From: Sarocladium kiliense | Taxonomy: Eukaryota; Ascomycota; Sordariomycetes; Hypocreales; Sarocladiaceae | Direction: 5' to 3' | Assembly (NCBI GenBank): GCA_030734395.1 | Contig: JAUZTG010000024.1 | Location: 62,001 to 126,000 of the forward strand | DNA length: 64,000 nucleotides | Part shown: one piece after another, positions 38,184-47,733 of the stretch | How the letters are laid out: each line of letters begins with the position of its first letter | How positions within the stretch are numbered: the stretch's first letter is position 1 | The notes under the pieces: generated by a model | The model's input: only the letters and a program-made list of their open reading frames with translations | Told to the model about the DNA's origin: nothing | Databases searched by the model: none | Position numbers and translations under genes: made by a program

Positions 38184-38864
38184 TTACTCGCCTCTGTAGT
38201 AGCTCTCATCGCCCCAGAGGATCTCATCAGGAGGCGGCAACTCGCGGCCCTCTGGCGATTCAGGATCTCCAAAGACAGCTGACAGAGCACGGGCTACCTC
38301 AGCCGACTCTTTGGGGGATAGTTCGTCAACTACAATTGGGTTAGCGGTTGTACCGAAGATGTCAGGGAGCTCGTCGCTCGGAGGTGGAACGATCGGGTCG
38401 GACGAGTTCTCAGAGCGCGGCTGTTCAGGTGCTTTGGACTTTTTCGCTCTGGCCTCTTTAGTCTCCTCCTCGAAAGGGCGAGGATCTTGAACTGTGATAG
38501 GAACTTCCACGAATGCGCAGGACTCACCGTCACCGCGGTTCTGAGAAGAAAGCCACAGATGGCATGTAATTGTCCACCTGAAGCCTGCCGCCTCAGGTGG
38601 GAAGCGACAGCCTTTCACCTGGAAATAGCGCGCGCGGCCCACGTCGGAAGTGGTTCCAACAAGCTGGGGGCTGGTAAGATTGAGCACAGCCATGCCGGCA
38701 TCAATGTTCTTGCCGTCGCGATGCGTCAGATGCAGCGACAAACGGGGCCTGATGTCAGCTGTGGTCGTCACGAAAGACATGTCGAACCACTCACCTGCAA
38801 AGACTGAGCTAGGCCCGCCCAGCTTGGTGATGTTGTCGATGTTGCTGGTATCGAAGGTTGCCAT
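38184..38864 (-). CDS. Hypothetical protein, predicted beta-rich with acidic Pro-rich tail
   Basis: Single-exon frame of 226 residues from the ATG at 38862-38864. Residues 1-125 alternate hydrophobic and polar residues (for example FDMSFVTTTADIRPRLSLHL, FRWTITCHLWLSS, CAFVEVPITVQD), suggesting a beta sandwich. Residues 126-226 are Pro/Glu/Ser-rich and disordered (RPFEEETKEARAKKSKAPE, LPPPDEILWGDESYYRGE). No signal peptide, membrane segment or catalytic motif is visible. It is arranged back to back with another small beta-rich gene at 39872. The stop codon overlaps a GTAAGT donor-like string, so the true C-terminus may differ. I do not recognise the family. Confidence 0.6.
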   Translation of the reverse strand: MATFDTSNIDNITKLGGPSSVFAGEWFDMSFVTTTADIRPRLSLHLTHRDGKNIDAGMAVLNLTSPQLVGTTSDVGRARYFQVKGCRFPPEAAGFRWTITCHLWLSSQNRGDGESCAFVEVPITVQDPRPFEEETKEARAKKSKAPEQPRSENSSDPIVPPPSDELPDIFGTTANPIVVDELSPKESAEVARALSAVFGDPESPEGRELPPPDEILWGDESYYRGE

Positions 38865-39871
38865 CTTGAAGATAGGTGAAGGGAATCTGTTCCGAAGTAT
38901 CAATGATTCCGGGAAGATGATACAAATCTGGGTCTACAGTTTCACTGACAGAGTCTCCGTAGTCGAGGGACTCGTTGTTGACGAGAAGCAAGAGATTCAG
39001 ACGCCTCCTGGATGGGATTCATGCTGTATATAACGACGAATCTGCAGGCTCTTCTGGCAGCCCAGATTTGGAAATTCACTTTGACGGAAGCATTCAACCT
39101 TTCAGACTGGCCATTTCCCTTGTAAAGCTACGGGATTTCACAAACTACCTTTTTTGGTTTGCATAGAGGCCAAAGAGGTCGAACGTGCATAAAGAAAAGC
39201 GAAGATTAGGTCCCTTTGTATGCATCTAAGGCTCTAAGACGGAACGGCCCGAACCCTTCGAGTAGTGGGGATGAGTAAAAGAATTGAACATCGATCTTCA
39301 CCACCAAGAAGTATCGAGGATCCTCGTGTGTACTCAAAGCTTCAGAGAGCGTCGACTTCTAGTTCCATAGTTCGACGGAAATATGATGTCAACATCCATA
39401 ATGTCTTTCCCTTATCTCTCTTTACCCGAGCAAAAGAATGATTTCAGGTTGCACAAATAGATGCGAAGCTGCATTTCGGATCACGTCGAATCTCCGACAA
39501 CGGACCTTTGACAGGGCACGCGTGAACCACCATCCAGGATCTGGGTTCTTGCTTCGCGAACCTCCCGAACGGCACCACTCGTGGATTACAACAACGTCTT
39601 CCCGATGCAGTGCAACCAGCTGAAAGCCTTCAATGAAGTGTGCTTCCTCCGTGTCAGCCGCTATTCACTTATCCTCGTAATACTAGCCTCGAGCCTATGA
39701 TCTATTTAACGCCTGCAGTCTCTTCCTTCAGGTCTTCATTTCTTCGCTTTTGCCAAGTCTGACTCCCGCACAGTGCTCTGCTACCTAGTACAAAGTTACG
39801 GACCAGATCCAGACAGAGTGAGCTTTTCTTTCCAGCGACTTCACTCAAGAAAGAACCAAAACACGGGCAAG
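38865..39871. other. Shared upstream region of two divergent orphan genes
   Basis: 1.0 kb between back-to-back genes. It contains no supported coding sequence. An AT-rich stretch with a TATTTAA-like element at about 39702-39709 lies upstream of the plus-strand gene. Confidence 0.5.
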
Positions 39872-40216
39872 ATGTCTCTGACAGTGGAAAGCGCCCCTCG
39901 AGAGGTGACGATGAATCAGCACTTCGCCATCACTCTGTCGACGGATCAGCGTTCTACCGATAAAAGTACTCTCTCCGTCGTCCGTATCACAGAGCTGAAG
40001 GACCCGGATGAGAATCCATATGACATTCCTCTCCATGGACCAACCAAGGTCACGGTGGACAATCAAGGAAAGGCTAGCTTTGAGGTGTGGTTCGACGGCG
40101 AACCTGGCCTTGTTGAAGGACGCCGTTGGCCCATTCCCTTCAAGCTTAAGAGCAACAGGCGCACAGTGACCAATACCACTGCGCATGTGAACTGTGTTGA
40201 AGCCCGAGAAGCTTGA
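39872..40216 (+). CDS. Small hypothetical protein, predicted beta-rich
   Basis: Single-exon frame of 114 residues, with the start in the context CAAGATG. The sequence alternates short strands and turns (HFAITLSTDQRS, STLSVVRITELKDP, KVTVDNQGKASFEVWF, WPIPFKLKSN, TAHVNCVE), suggesting a compact beta sandwich of cytosolic type; no signal peptide or membrane segment is present. It is divergent from the beta-rich gene at 38184-38864 and of similar core size, so the two may be distant relatives, but no convincing residue-by-residue match was seen. Function unknown. Confidence 0.6.
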   Translation: MSLTVESAPREVTMNQHFAITLSTDQRSTDKSTLSVVRITELKDPDENPYDIPLHGPTKVTVDNQGKASFEVWFDGEPGLVEGRRWPIPFKLKSNRRTVTNTTAHVNCVEAREA

Positions 40217-41444
40217 GTGACTGCATGGGGGGGACCAAGCTGCGACTGACCTTGACTTGACTTGTTCTGGACTTTGGCTCACTTGAGTTGAAGCAGACGC
40301 CTGTATGAGACCGAAAATGGTGATTTGTGTCACTGCATCTAGATTAGAGAACACCAATTTTCTGTTCTCAATCCGTTGTCCCCTTTGTCTACTATGTGAA
40401 ACTGTAAGATCCAAGACACACATGAGTAGTCGGGCTTTAGCTTCAAGACCTATATTCCTGCCGACCCAATCTGGGCCAATCCACCCGCATTGCATTCCAC
40501 TCTTAACTCGCATCAGTCCGGGAAGCAACCTCTTCCAAACTGAGCATTTGGTCCGCCCTGGCCCAGGGACCAGGATGGGGAAATCCCTTCGGCACCCTCA
40601 AGCCGGCCGTAATCGATGACGATATGCAAAGACGTTGCAATCTCTCTCAAAAGGGGATAAGGCTTGGCGGGTGCTGGTTGCCGGACCTTGTTTTTCCTAT
40701 GATCGTGGAGGTTCTTAGTTGAGAAGACCCTTGTCTATAGTACGCCTCCGTGCTTCGGTTGGCATACGACATCGATCCGGGCGACGCAATGCGGGAGACT
40801 TAATCAATTTGACAGATGTTGCTGTGCAGTTTTCGCGAATAAATTCATCTAGATCGGTGAAGGGATTTATTTCTATATGCTGGCTGCCTTTGGAGTCATA
40901 ATGGGCTATCAACATCGTCTCGCGGTTCGCTCAAAGACACAACTTCAGAGGAGGCCATGCCCGATCTATGCTTGCCTAGAGACTTCGCCTAGCCCCGGAG
41001 GCAACAACCGACGGCAGGTTCCTTGGAACATTCGCCGCTCGATCGCAACCGTTGTAATGCAACCACTACGACTCGGCTTTCGTTGCCAATAGGACCCCTG
41101 CCCCTGGCTAGCTGAAAAAGCCGCTCGAAGCCACACACTTTGCCGAGTTTCTATCCTGACATCATTTGGGAAGGCGGAGCCAGGCGGCTGCACACCTATG
41201 CATCACTCGTTATGAACTCAGCTGTACAGGGATTACCTTTTGGAGGACTTGCGCGTACAGATCGGGACGGGAGAGGGTGCCGAATGAGATAGGCGGCGCC
41301 GGAGGATGATATCAGAGGTGTGGTCTGGAAATGTATATAAGTTGCTATGCAGAACGTGTAATCTACGAATTCTCTTTACCAGCAGTAACAACTCCTCCAA
41401 CACACCAATTTCTCAAGCCTACTTAGACCACCTCAGACATCATC
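40217..41444. other. Intergenic: promoter region of the secreted-protein gene
   Basis: 1.2 kb with no supported gene. The last 110 bases hold a TATA box and a pyrimidine/adenine-rich leader directly before the ATG at 41445. Confidence 0.5.
41334..41340 (+). promoter_or_regulatory. TATA box of the secreted-protein gene
   Basis: TATATAA lies 105 bases upstream of the start codon, at a distance suiting a leader of about 70 nt. It is one of the clearest TATA elements in the window, which suggests inducible or strong expression. Confidence 0.6.
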
Positions 41445-42181
41445 ATGAAGGCCGTCTTCTTTGCATTCGCAGCTCTCGCTGCCGGCGTCTCCTCTTCACC
41501 AGTCGCCAATGTCCAGGCTGAGACCAACAGCATCCAGAAGCGCCAGCTCGAGCAGCCTGCTTCCATCATCAGCGCCCTTCACGATGCCGTTGTAGCCCAA
41601 ACTGGTCCCATCAGTACGTAGCATTCCTCTGTCCGTATCGTCTTAACAAATCAACGGACCTTAACCTCTCGCAGACGAGACCATTGCCGCCAAACCCGAT
41701 AGCCGAACCGCCGCCGACGAGATTAACCCCCGTCTCGCTGCCATCACCGAAGCAATCCAAGCTGCTACAGCCCAGATCGATGCCCTTCAGGCGCAGAAGC
41801 GTGCTGTGGCTGCTGGGGAAATCAAGATTGCTGCCCGTCAGGACGATGGCGAGGATGGCGAGGTCTGTGACGCTCAATGCTTCACCGAGCGCGTCCTGGA
41901 GGTCGTGTATGAGATCGTGAGCACTATTCGGGATATAATCCAGACTTTTGGCCTTGGTGAGCTTTTTTGACACGTTTGCTGCATGTTTTGGGACGAAGAA
42001 GCTAATCTGTGTGAAAGGAAACTTCCTTAGCCAGATTAACCCACTGCTGCTGGCACTTAGCATCCTGGTCACATCGCTTAATGTTCTGGTTACTGGTCTC
42101 CTGGTCACCGTCACAGCGGTTGTGACGACACTGCTCGGCGGCTTGGGCCTTGCTCTGCTACTTCTTGGCTGGGGAGTGTAA
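41445..42181 (+). CDS. Secreted protein with dibasic sites and very hydrophobic C-terminus, unknown function
   Basis: Three exons (41445-41613, 41675-41956, 42018-42181) encode 204 residues. A signal peptide is clear (MKAVFFAFAALAAGVSSSPV). Two Lys-Arg pairs (IQKRQ and AQKRA) look like Kex2 processing sites. Between them lies a helical Ala/Ile/Gln-rich segment, followed by an acidic patch with the only two cysteines (CDAQC). The last 45 residues are almost wholly hydrophobic (Leu/Val/Thr/Gly-rich, ending LLLLGWGV), which could insert in a membrane or coat a surface. Both introns are 61 nt. It lies 252 bp from the transposon. I recognise no family; a surface or cell-wall protein is possible. 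Confidence 0.8.
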
Positions 42182-42433
42182 AGGCTCCAACGAAGTCTAA
42201 CGGGGCTTCGCCCCATTTGATAATGTACAAAGTTTAGACTGAAATATGTAAAAAGTATCGCTAGGCTTCAGATTAAATATTCTTCCCAAAGAAAGGGTCA
42301 TCACACACTGTGAAGCGTTGCAGGGATTAATCGACTCGAGGCTGGTAATCACGATACGAGCAAGACCAGGTAAGACAAATCACAGACTGACGGGTGGACA
42401 GCATGTTTAGATAGTGAAATCTCGAAGCATGTA

Positions 42434-42481
42434 ACGTGATTGATAAGCGAATGTCCCAGACAAGCGAATGTCCCATAAATC
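42434..42481 (+). repeat. Left terminal inverted repeat of the pogo element
   Basis: Starts ACGTGATTGAT. Contains two direct copies of AAGCGAATGTCCCA separated by GAC (17-bp period), probably transposase binding sites. Confidence 0.95.
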
Positions 42482-42539
42482 TCAACATCACGAACAAGAT
42501 CTTCAATTAACACACAACTGATCATCCGATCAGTTCAAA

Positions 42540-44195
42540 CTAATCGCTATACTCATCTCCAGATGCCTTTATCTTAGCCTGACATGTTCGTAAATTATGG
42601 CCGGCCTTCCCGCACACACTACAATGCCTTACACCTAGCTGCACCGACCTTGCCCGACCACCTCTCCTTGACGATTCAGCTGCTACCTGCAAATCTATAT
42701 CCTTCTGATCAATTGATGCTTGACCTTCCCCCACTGTCATGGTCCCTCCATTACGTAGGCGGGTCTTTTTCTCTCTCCGGCGCCGGCTAAGGATGTGGTT
42801 AGCATGTCGAAGATCCCGGACCTCCATCCTCAATAACGCCATCTCGTGCTGATGTGCCTTCAAACCCTTGGTCATTGACATCATAGCGTCAATTATTGAT
42901 GCTGGGGAGCTACTCTTGTGTCTCCTGATTCGCTTCTCAAGGTAGGCGGACTGAGATTCAGTCTCCTTGATCGTCTTGGGGGTCTTTGAGACCCAAGGGT
43001 CGGGAAGCTCCGGAGTCCCCTCGGGAGGCGTTGGAGTGTGTAGCTTCACATCCAGCTTTGAGATCACATGGTCCGCATCTAGAGGGGTAAGTCCAGCCCC
43101 TCTAAAGCCGCCCTTGATATTGCTTTCGGTCATTGTGGCTCGGAATGCAGCGTGGAAGGCGCCAAGGAACTCAGTCTTTAATACGTGTGTTATAGAGCAT
43201 TTGATCAGATGTTCTACTTCTCGACCGTATGCCTTTTTGAGCGGCCCAAAGCAGCCCACATCAAGAGGCTGGAGCAGGTGAGATGAATGAGGAGGCATGC
43301 AGAGCGTGATAACCTTGTTCTCCTTGCAATATGCCTCGAACTCGGCAGAGTGGTGGCTTTCATGCCCGTCAAGGATCAGAAGACGATAGGCACTATTTGA
43401 TCGCTTCTCTGTATGTTGGTTGAAGTGTTTTAGCCATAGGAGACCCGTGGCATTATCGGTCCAGCCGTTTTTTGTAGTTGCGATAGCCCAGTTGCTAGGG
43501 AGAGTGCTTTCTTGATACCAGCTTGAGAGGTGATACTGGCCTGCAACAACGATGAACGGCGGCGCTGCCCAGCCCTGCGCAGAGATCGATTGAATGACTG
43601 TAACCCATTCCCGATTTCCAGGCTGGACCTTTTTCGGGTTCCCACGCCTTTCTGCGCCTGTGACAACCATACCGCTTGCAATAACGCCCATCATAAAGCC
43701 CGTCTCGTCGAAGTTGTGGATATCTTCTGTTCGGATGCCATACTTCGCGATTGTGTTCGCTACAAGTCGGAACCACGCGTTTATAGCGACTGGATCTTCG
43801 CATTTAGCCCTCTGGTAGTCATATCTGCGAAATAAACGCGTCTTGAGCTCTGGTTGCCGCTTGATAAAATTCCCTGCCCAGCGCTTGCCGACGGGTGACG
43901 CGTCGCGGTCGATGCGCAACAGATTGGCCATTTCTTCAACACCACTGATTCGAGGAGAAAATCCTCGCGAATCTAGATCGAGTATATACTCAACTAGCTT
44001 CTGTTCTTCAAGATCGGATAGTTTCCGCGAATTGGCCATGATATCGCTTCGAGGCTGCATGCCCTGTCGACGGCGGCCCAGCTTCTTCTTACACACCTGG
44101 TAGACCTGGGCTGCGCGTCGCACGCTTAGCCCTGGGTCTTTTTGAAGGGCTTGAAGTGCTAGATTAATGCTAGCCTCATCATGTGGCACTGGCAT
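42540..44195 (-). CDS. Pogo/Fot1-family transposase with zinc knuckle
   Basis: A single exon of 551 residues, the usual size for Fot1-type transposases. The N-terminus has a psq-like helix-turn-helix (LQALQKDPGLSVRRAAQVYQV), then a CENP-B-type DNA-binding region (SRKLSDLEEQKLVEYILDLD, GKRWAGNFIKRQPEL). The DDE catalytic domain has Asp163 (HNFDETGF), Asp276 (LLILDGHESHH) and Asp312 (LQPLDVGCFGPLK); the last two have 35 residues between them, giving a complete DDD triad. The C-terminus is basic and carries a CCHC zinc knuckle (CSVCGKAGHNLRTC). No stop or frameshift is present. It cuts and pastes the surrounding element at TA sites. Confidence 0.96.
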   Translation of the reverse strand: MPVPHDEASINLALQALQKDPGLSVRRAAQVYQVCKKKLGRRRQGMQPRSDIMANSRKLSDLEEQKLVEYILDLDSRGFSPRISGVEEMANLLRIDRDASPVGKRWAGNFIKRQPELKTRLFRRYDYQRAKCEDPVAINAWFRLVANTIAKYGIRTEDIHNFDETGFMMGVIASGMVVTGAERRGNPKKVQPGNREWVTVIQSISAQGWAAPPFIVVAGQYHLSSWYQESTLPSNWAIATTKNGWTDNATGLLWLKHFNQHTEKRSNSAYRLLILDGHESHHSAEFEAYCKENKVITLCMPPHSSHLLQPLDVGCFGPLKKAYGREVEHLIKCSITHVLKTEFLGAFHAAFRATMTESNIKGGFRGAGLTPLDADHVISKLDVKLHTPTPPEGTPELPDPWVSKTPKTIKETESQSAYLEKRIRRHKSSSPASIIDAMMSMTKGLKAHQHEMALLRMEVRDLRHANHILSRRRREKKTRLRNGGTMTVGEGQASIDQKDIDLQVAAESSRRGGRARSVQLGVRHCSVCGKAGHNLRTCQAKIKASGDEYSD

Positions 44196-44245
44196 GTTTG
44201 GTTGTCATAGATCAATTGATTGAATGATGGCGGCGTAGAAGGATC

Positions 44246-44293
44246 GATTTGTGGGACACTCGCTTGTCTGGGACATTCGCTTATCAATCACGT
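44246..44293 (-). repeat. Right terminal inverted repeat of the pogo element
   Basis: Reverse complement matches the left repeat at 46 of 48 positions, with the same paired 14-bp direct repeats, one copy carrying an A-to-G change. Confidence 0.95.
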
Positions 44294-44512
44294 TATTCGA
44301 CTTTGGCTTCACTACAATGTAAAACACCAGGTTGCTATGACTAGATAGGATGGGGGAGAAAATATCCAGAAGAGAGAAGTAATGATGGGTTTATACAGAA
44401 CCGTGACATCGTACCAATGATCATAAACCTCGTGAGCGAACACTTCTGTGAGGTAGCATCCGCCCCGTAGACCATGGTTGGGAATCAAAACGCAATGAGA
44501 AGGGGTATAAGT

Positions 44513-46449
44513 CTATATTTCGTTCACCCAAAGCTGTACAGAGATTGTTAGTCATCTGGTGCATGTGAAGAGAAGGGTGAGGGGGGTGACATACCTCCAT
44601 CTTGCCCACGTCTAGTCTTTGTTTTCTTGCCTGTGACTTCGCGCTTGACACCGCCATATCCAGGTCATCCTGATCACCAACGGTGATCATGTCGCCATCA
44701 TCGTCCTTGACCTTGACCTTGAACTTGCGACGGAGCTCAAACTTGTCGCGTATGCGCTCGACAAGGTCAGGGTACTCGCAAGCGCCACCGATCATGATAT
44801 ACCGAACATCGTCGGCCGCGTGAACCTTCACTCGAAACTTGCGAATCTCAGGACGTCTTGAGGCTGCACGACCGCCGGAGGAGACTGAACCAGGACCGCG
44901 TCGATTGGTGGAGATCATCTCAAAGTCGCCCTCATCGAAAGAGCCATCATCGTAATCTGATCCTTCCTCCTCCTCGATATATCGCTGTTGCTGACGTTGG
45001 CGAGAAGCCTGTCCTCTGCTGCTCCGTGACGCACGGGCGCCTCCCGCAGAGTACATGTCGTAAAGCTCGTCTGGGTACGCATCCTCCACCTCCTCGTCGA
45101 TCGGTCTTGCGGTCCTAGCCCTCTGGGGTCCATCCCGTTGTGAGTACTGCCGTGCTGGTGTGGCTGAAGCAGATCGACCAGGTCTTGCTGACTTAGACTC
45201 TGGAGAGCCTGCTTTCTCGTACTTGCGATTGAGCTCCTGGGTCTGGATTGTGAGTTTCGCGGGCATGGGCCCACGCCCACTGCGCACTGAAGCACCACGT
45301 GAGGGGCGGTCGTTCTCAGGTGGAGGTGTGGGTGGGAAGACATTGTTGCGGTTGGTTGGTGGTTCTGACTGCTGTCTCCGAGACTGCAGCCCAGGCTTGA
45401 CGAGATTTGTAGCAGCATAGGAGACATTTTCCGTCGGCCTGTCGTCCTTGGATTCGGTCTTCACGGCCTGTGAAACTGTTGCGTAAGTAAAAGCCAAGAT
45501 AAGCCATAAAGCGGGGAGGGGGTAAGTTCGAGGGCAAACGCACGTTTCGGATTTCCGTGCCAGCAAAACCAGTGAAGGCGTTGGATCGATCAGAGGCGGC
45601 GACAAGCCTGGCCTTACCCAGATAATCTTTTGTCTTGAGATTGCGGACCTTTGCCTCGTTTGGTCGGTACACGACGCCGACGGGGATGGAAAAGACTGTG
45701 TAGCCCTGTACAACATGTTAGCCACCCGGACTATTGCAACAATGACTTGCTTTCCGTGTTTGTGGAACAGAATAGAGCATGCGTACCTCTGCCTCCTCAC
45801 GGATGGCCTCATCAATGACGTTGTGGTCCTCCACGACCTTCTCCTTGACTGCATACGCCAGGTCCTGCATACCAGCGTCTTTCTGTTGCAGATAGATGTA
45901 ACACAAGCCACGGTTGAAGAGAACCTCGCAGGAGTAAAGCTTGAAAAGCAGACCAAGTTGAGCGTAGTCGATCATCGTATTGCCGCGCAGGTAGAGAAGA
46001 GTATCGTTGAAATTGGCAAGGGCCTCTTCGAAGTCGCCGAGGAGGAAGTTCGAGACGCCTTGCTGGAAGTATGCGACGGCAAGATACTGATCTAATCGGA
46101 TGGCTCGCTGGTATGCCTCGACCTAACAAAGGAATGCTCTTAGTCCATTGTTCTTCATTCAGAGCGAACTGAGTTTCGGGCCGTTCGCAAGCGCGCCCGG
46201 CTTGGGATTGACATGAACATACAGCTTTCTCGTGCTCGCCGAGCGTGGCGTGGATAACACCCATGTTGAAGAGAATCTTGCTCGTGTCTCCGATCTTGTC
46301 GAACTCGTTGACTGCCTCTTCGAACTCATTGTTGTCATAACGAGCGAGGGCCGCAACCCACGTCTCGATTTCCTGTGCAAGTCCCAAGTCAGCGCGGGGC
46401 GGTTCTGGCAATTGCTGACGATCCTGTTGCTCACCTGTTTCAAAGACAT
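44513..46449 (-). CDS. noxR: NADPH oxidase regulator NoxR (p67phox-like)
   Basis: Six exons (46449-46435, 46372-46223, 46122-45787, 45705-45544, 45467-44595, 44533-44513) encode 518 residues. The N-terminal 200 residues are TPR repeats (ALARYDNNEFEEAVNEFDKI, FNMGVIHATLGEHEKAVEAY, VLFNRGLCYIYLQQKDAGMQ), followed by an activation-domain-like segment (GYTVFSIPVGVVYRP). A long disordered Ser/Arg/Pro-rich region follows. A PB1 domain lies at roughly 415-490 (KFRVKVHAADDVRYIMIGG, DDDGDMITVGDQDDLDMA), and the protein ends KMELWVNEI. NoxR binds Rac and activates NoxA/NoxB to make superoxide, steering hyphal growth, fruiting and plant infection in many fungi. SH3 domains are absent, as is normal for fungal NoxR. 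Identity is secure. Confidence 0.96.
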
Positions 46450-47710
46450 GGCTGCGATGCGCTATGCAGCGCCGCACGAGGGTGTTGAAGTTTGGTAGAA
46501 CAGATGCAGGGTCGACAAAAACAGAGTTGAAGCAAAAAAGGTTGACGATCGGAGAAGAAGGGTTGTCGATTTGGTGGAAAAGAGGGGAGTAAATGAACGT
46601 GTGACCGAGACAATGGAAGCGAAGCGTCGGTGGTTACGGCTGGAGGAGCGGGATCTGGGGGCTGGACTAGAGGCTTGGGGAAGGGATGGGCCGGGCGCTT
46701 AAGTTGACGAGAAGGGAGATGGTTGGTGATGAGGCGCCAGGGTGATGGAGGGTGGAGGAGTGAGTGACTCGAGTGAGTCGTAGTGCGATGATGGTGAGGA
46801 GGGTGGGCGGTTGTGGCCGTTGGCGGCGGGGCGGTTGGCGGTGATGGTGGTGGGTGGGTGGTGGTGTCCTGTGCCTTGGTAGCGGTAACCTGTGCCTGAA
46901 GCTGTACCTGACGCTGGAGGGCTAGTGCAGCCAGTGGGTGGGTGGGTGCACTGAGCTTGTGGTGGGTAACACGACAGCGCTCTTCCAGCAAGTGACAGCG
47001 AGCGTGATAGTGATCGAAGCACGCAGACTCCCCTGTTGTCTCGCTGTGATATGCTGCAAAAGAGACCCCTGTACAGTGGCAATGTCGCCGAGCGAAAGAG
47101 GCGAATGTACTCTTGGAAGGGGAGCAAAGAAACCAGAGACAAAAGGAGAGATATTGATCAAAAGATCAGGGTATCCAGGAAGTAAGGGAAAACAGTAATT
47201 CTCCGTGTCGATCCTCCCCAGAAATTATTATGCTGAAGCGCTCGCGCTTACAGTCTTTGCGGCGTTTGGCGGTGGTGCTGTTGGTTGCGATGTTACGCCA
47301 TGCAGCTGTTGGTTGGGTCTGTACGCGTGACTTCGTGATCTGATCGGCCGGCCGAATAGGAGAGAGAAAGAGAGAGCAAACAAGAGGCGTGGTCTTGTCT
47401 GGGAATTACGTAGCGAGCGAGCGTCGATTGCTGCAGGTTGTCGTCGTCGTGCGTCTCTTTTTCGAGTGAGCGAGATAGGCGAGTGTGAAGCCAAGAGTAA
47501 TTGAGCGAGCGAGCTGGAGACTATTGGCAGAGCCAAGCCGTGACGAGTGCAGATTAAGCTGTTTGTATGGTCGATTTGCTGAATGAGTGGACGGTGGACG
47601 GCGAGAGCCAGCGCCTAGTACTTCGGAATTAGATAGTTGAGTCGAGCAGCCACGAACAGAACTGGGGCAAAGAGCGGCAACAGTAAAGGAAAGACGACGG
47701 TTGTTGAATA

Positions 47711-47733
47711 AAGAGAAGAGAAGAGAAGAGAAG
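47711..47733. repeat. AAGAG pentamer microrepeat
   Basis: Four and a half perfect AAGAG units in intergenic DNA. Confidence 0.85.

Larger units (their letters stand above)
42434..44293 (-). mobile_element. Complete Fot1/pogo-type Tc1-mariner DNA transposon (1860 bp)
   Basis: The element is bounded by 48-bp inverted repeats (42434-42481 and 44246-44293) that differ at two positions. It is flanked by TA dinucleotides at 42432-42433 and 44294-44295, the target duplication expected for this superfamily. It contains one uninterrupted transposase gene. Intact ends, a full frame and near-identical repeats imply recent insertion and possible activity. Confidence 0.95.
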
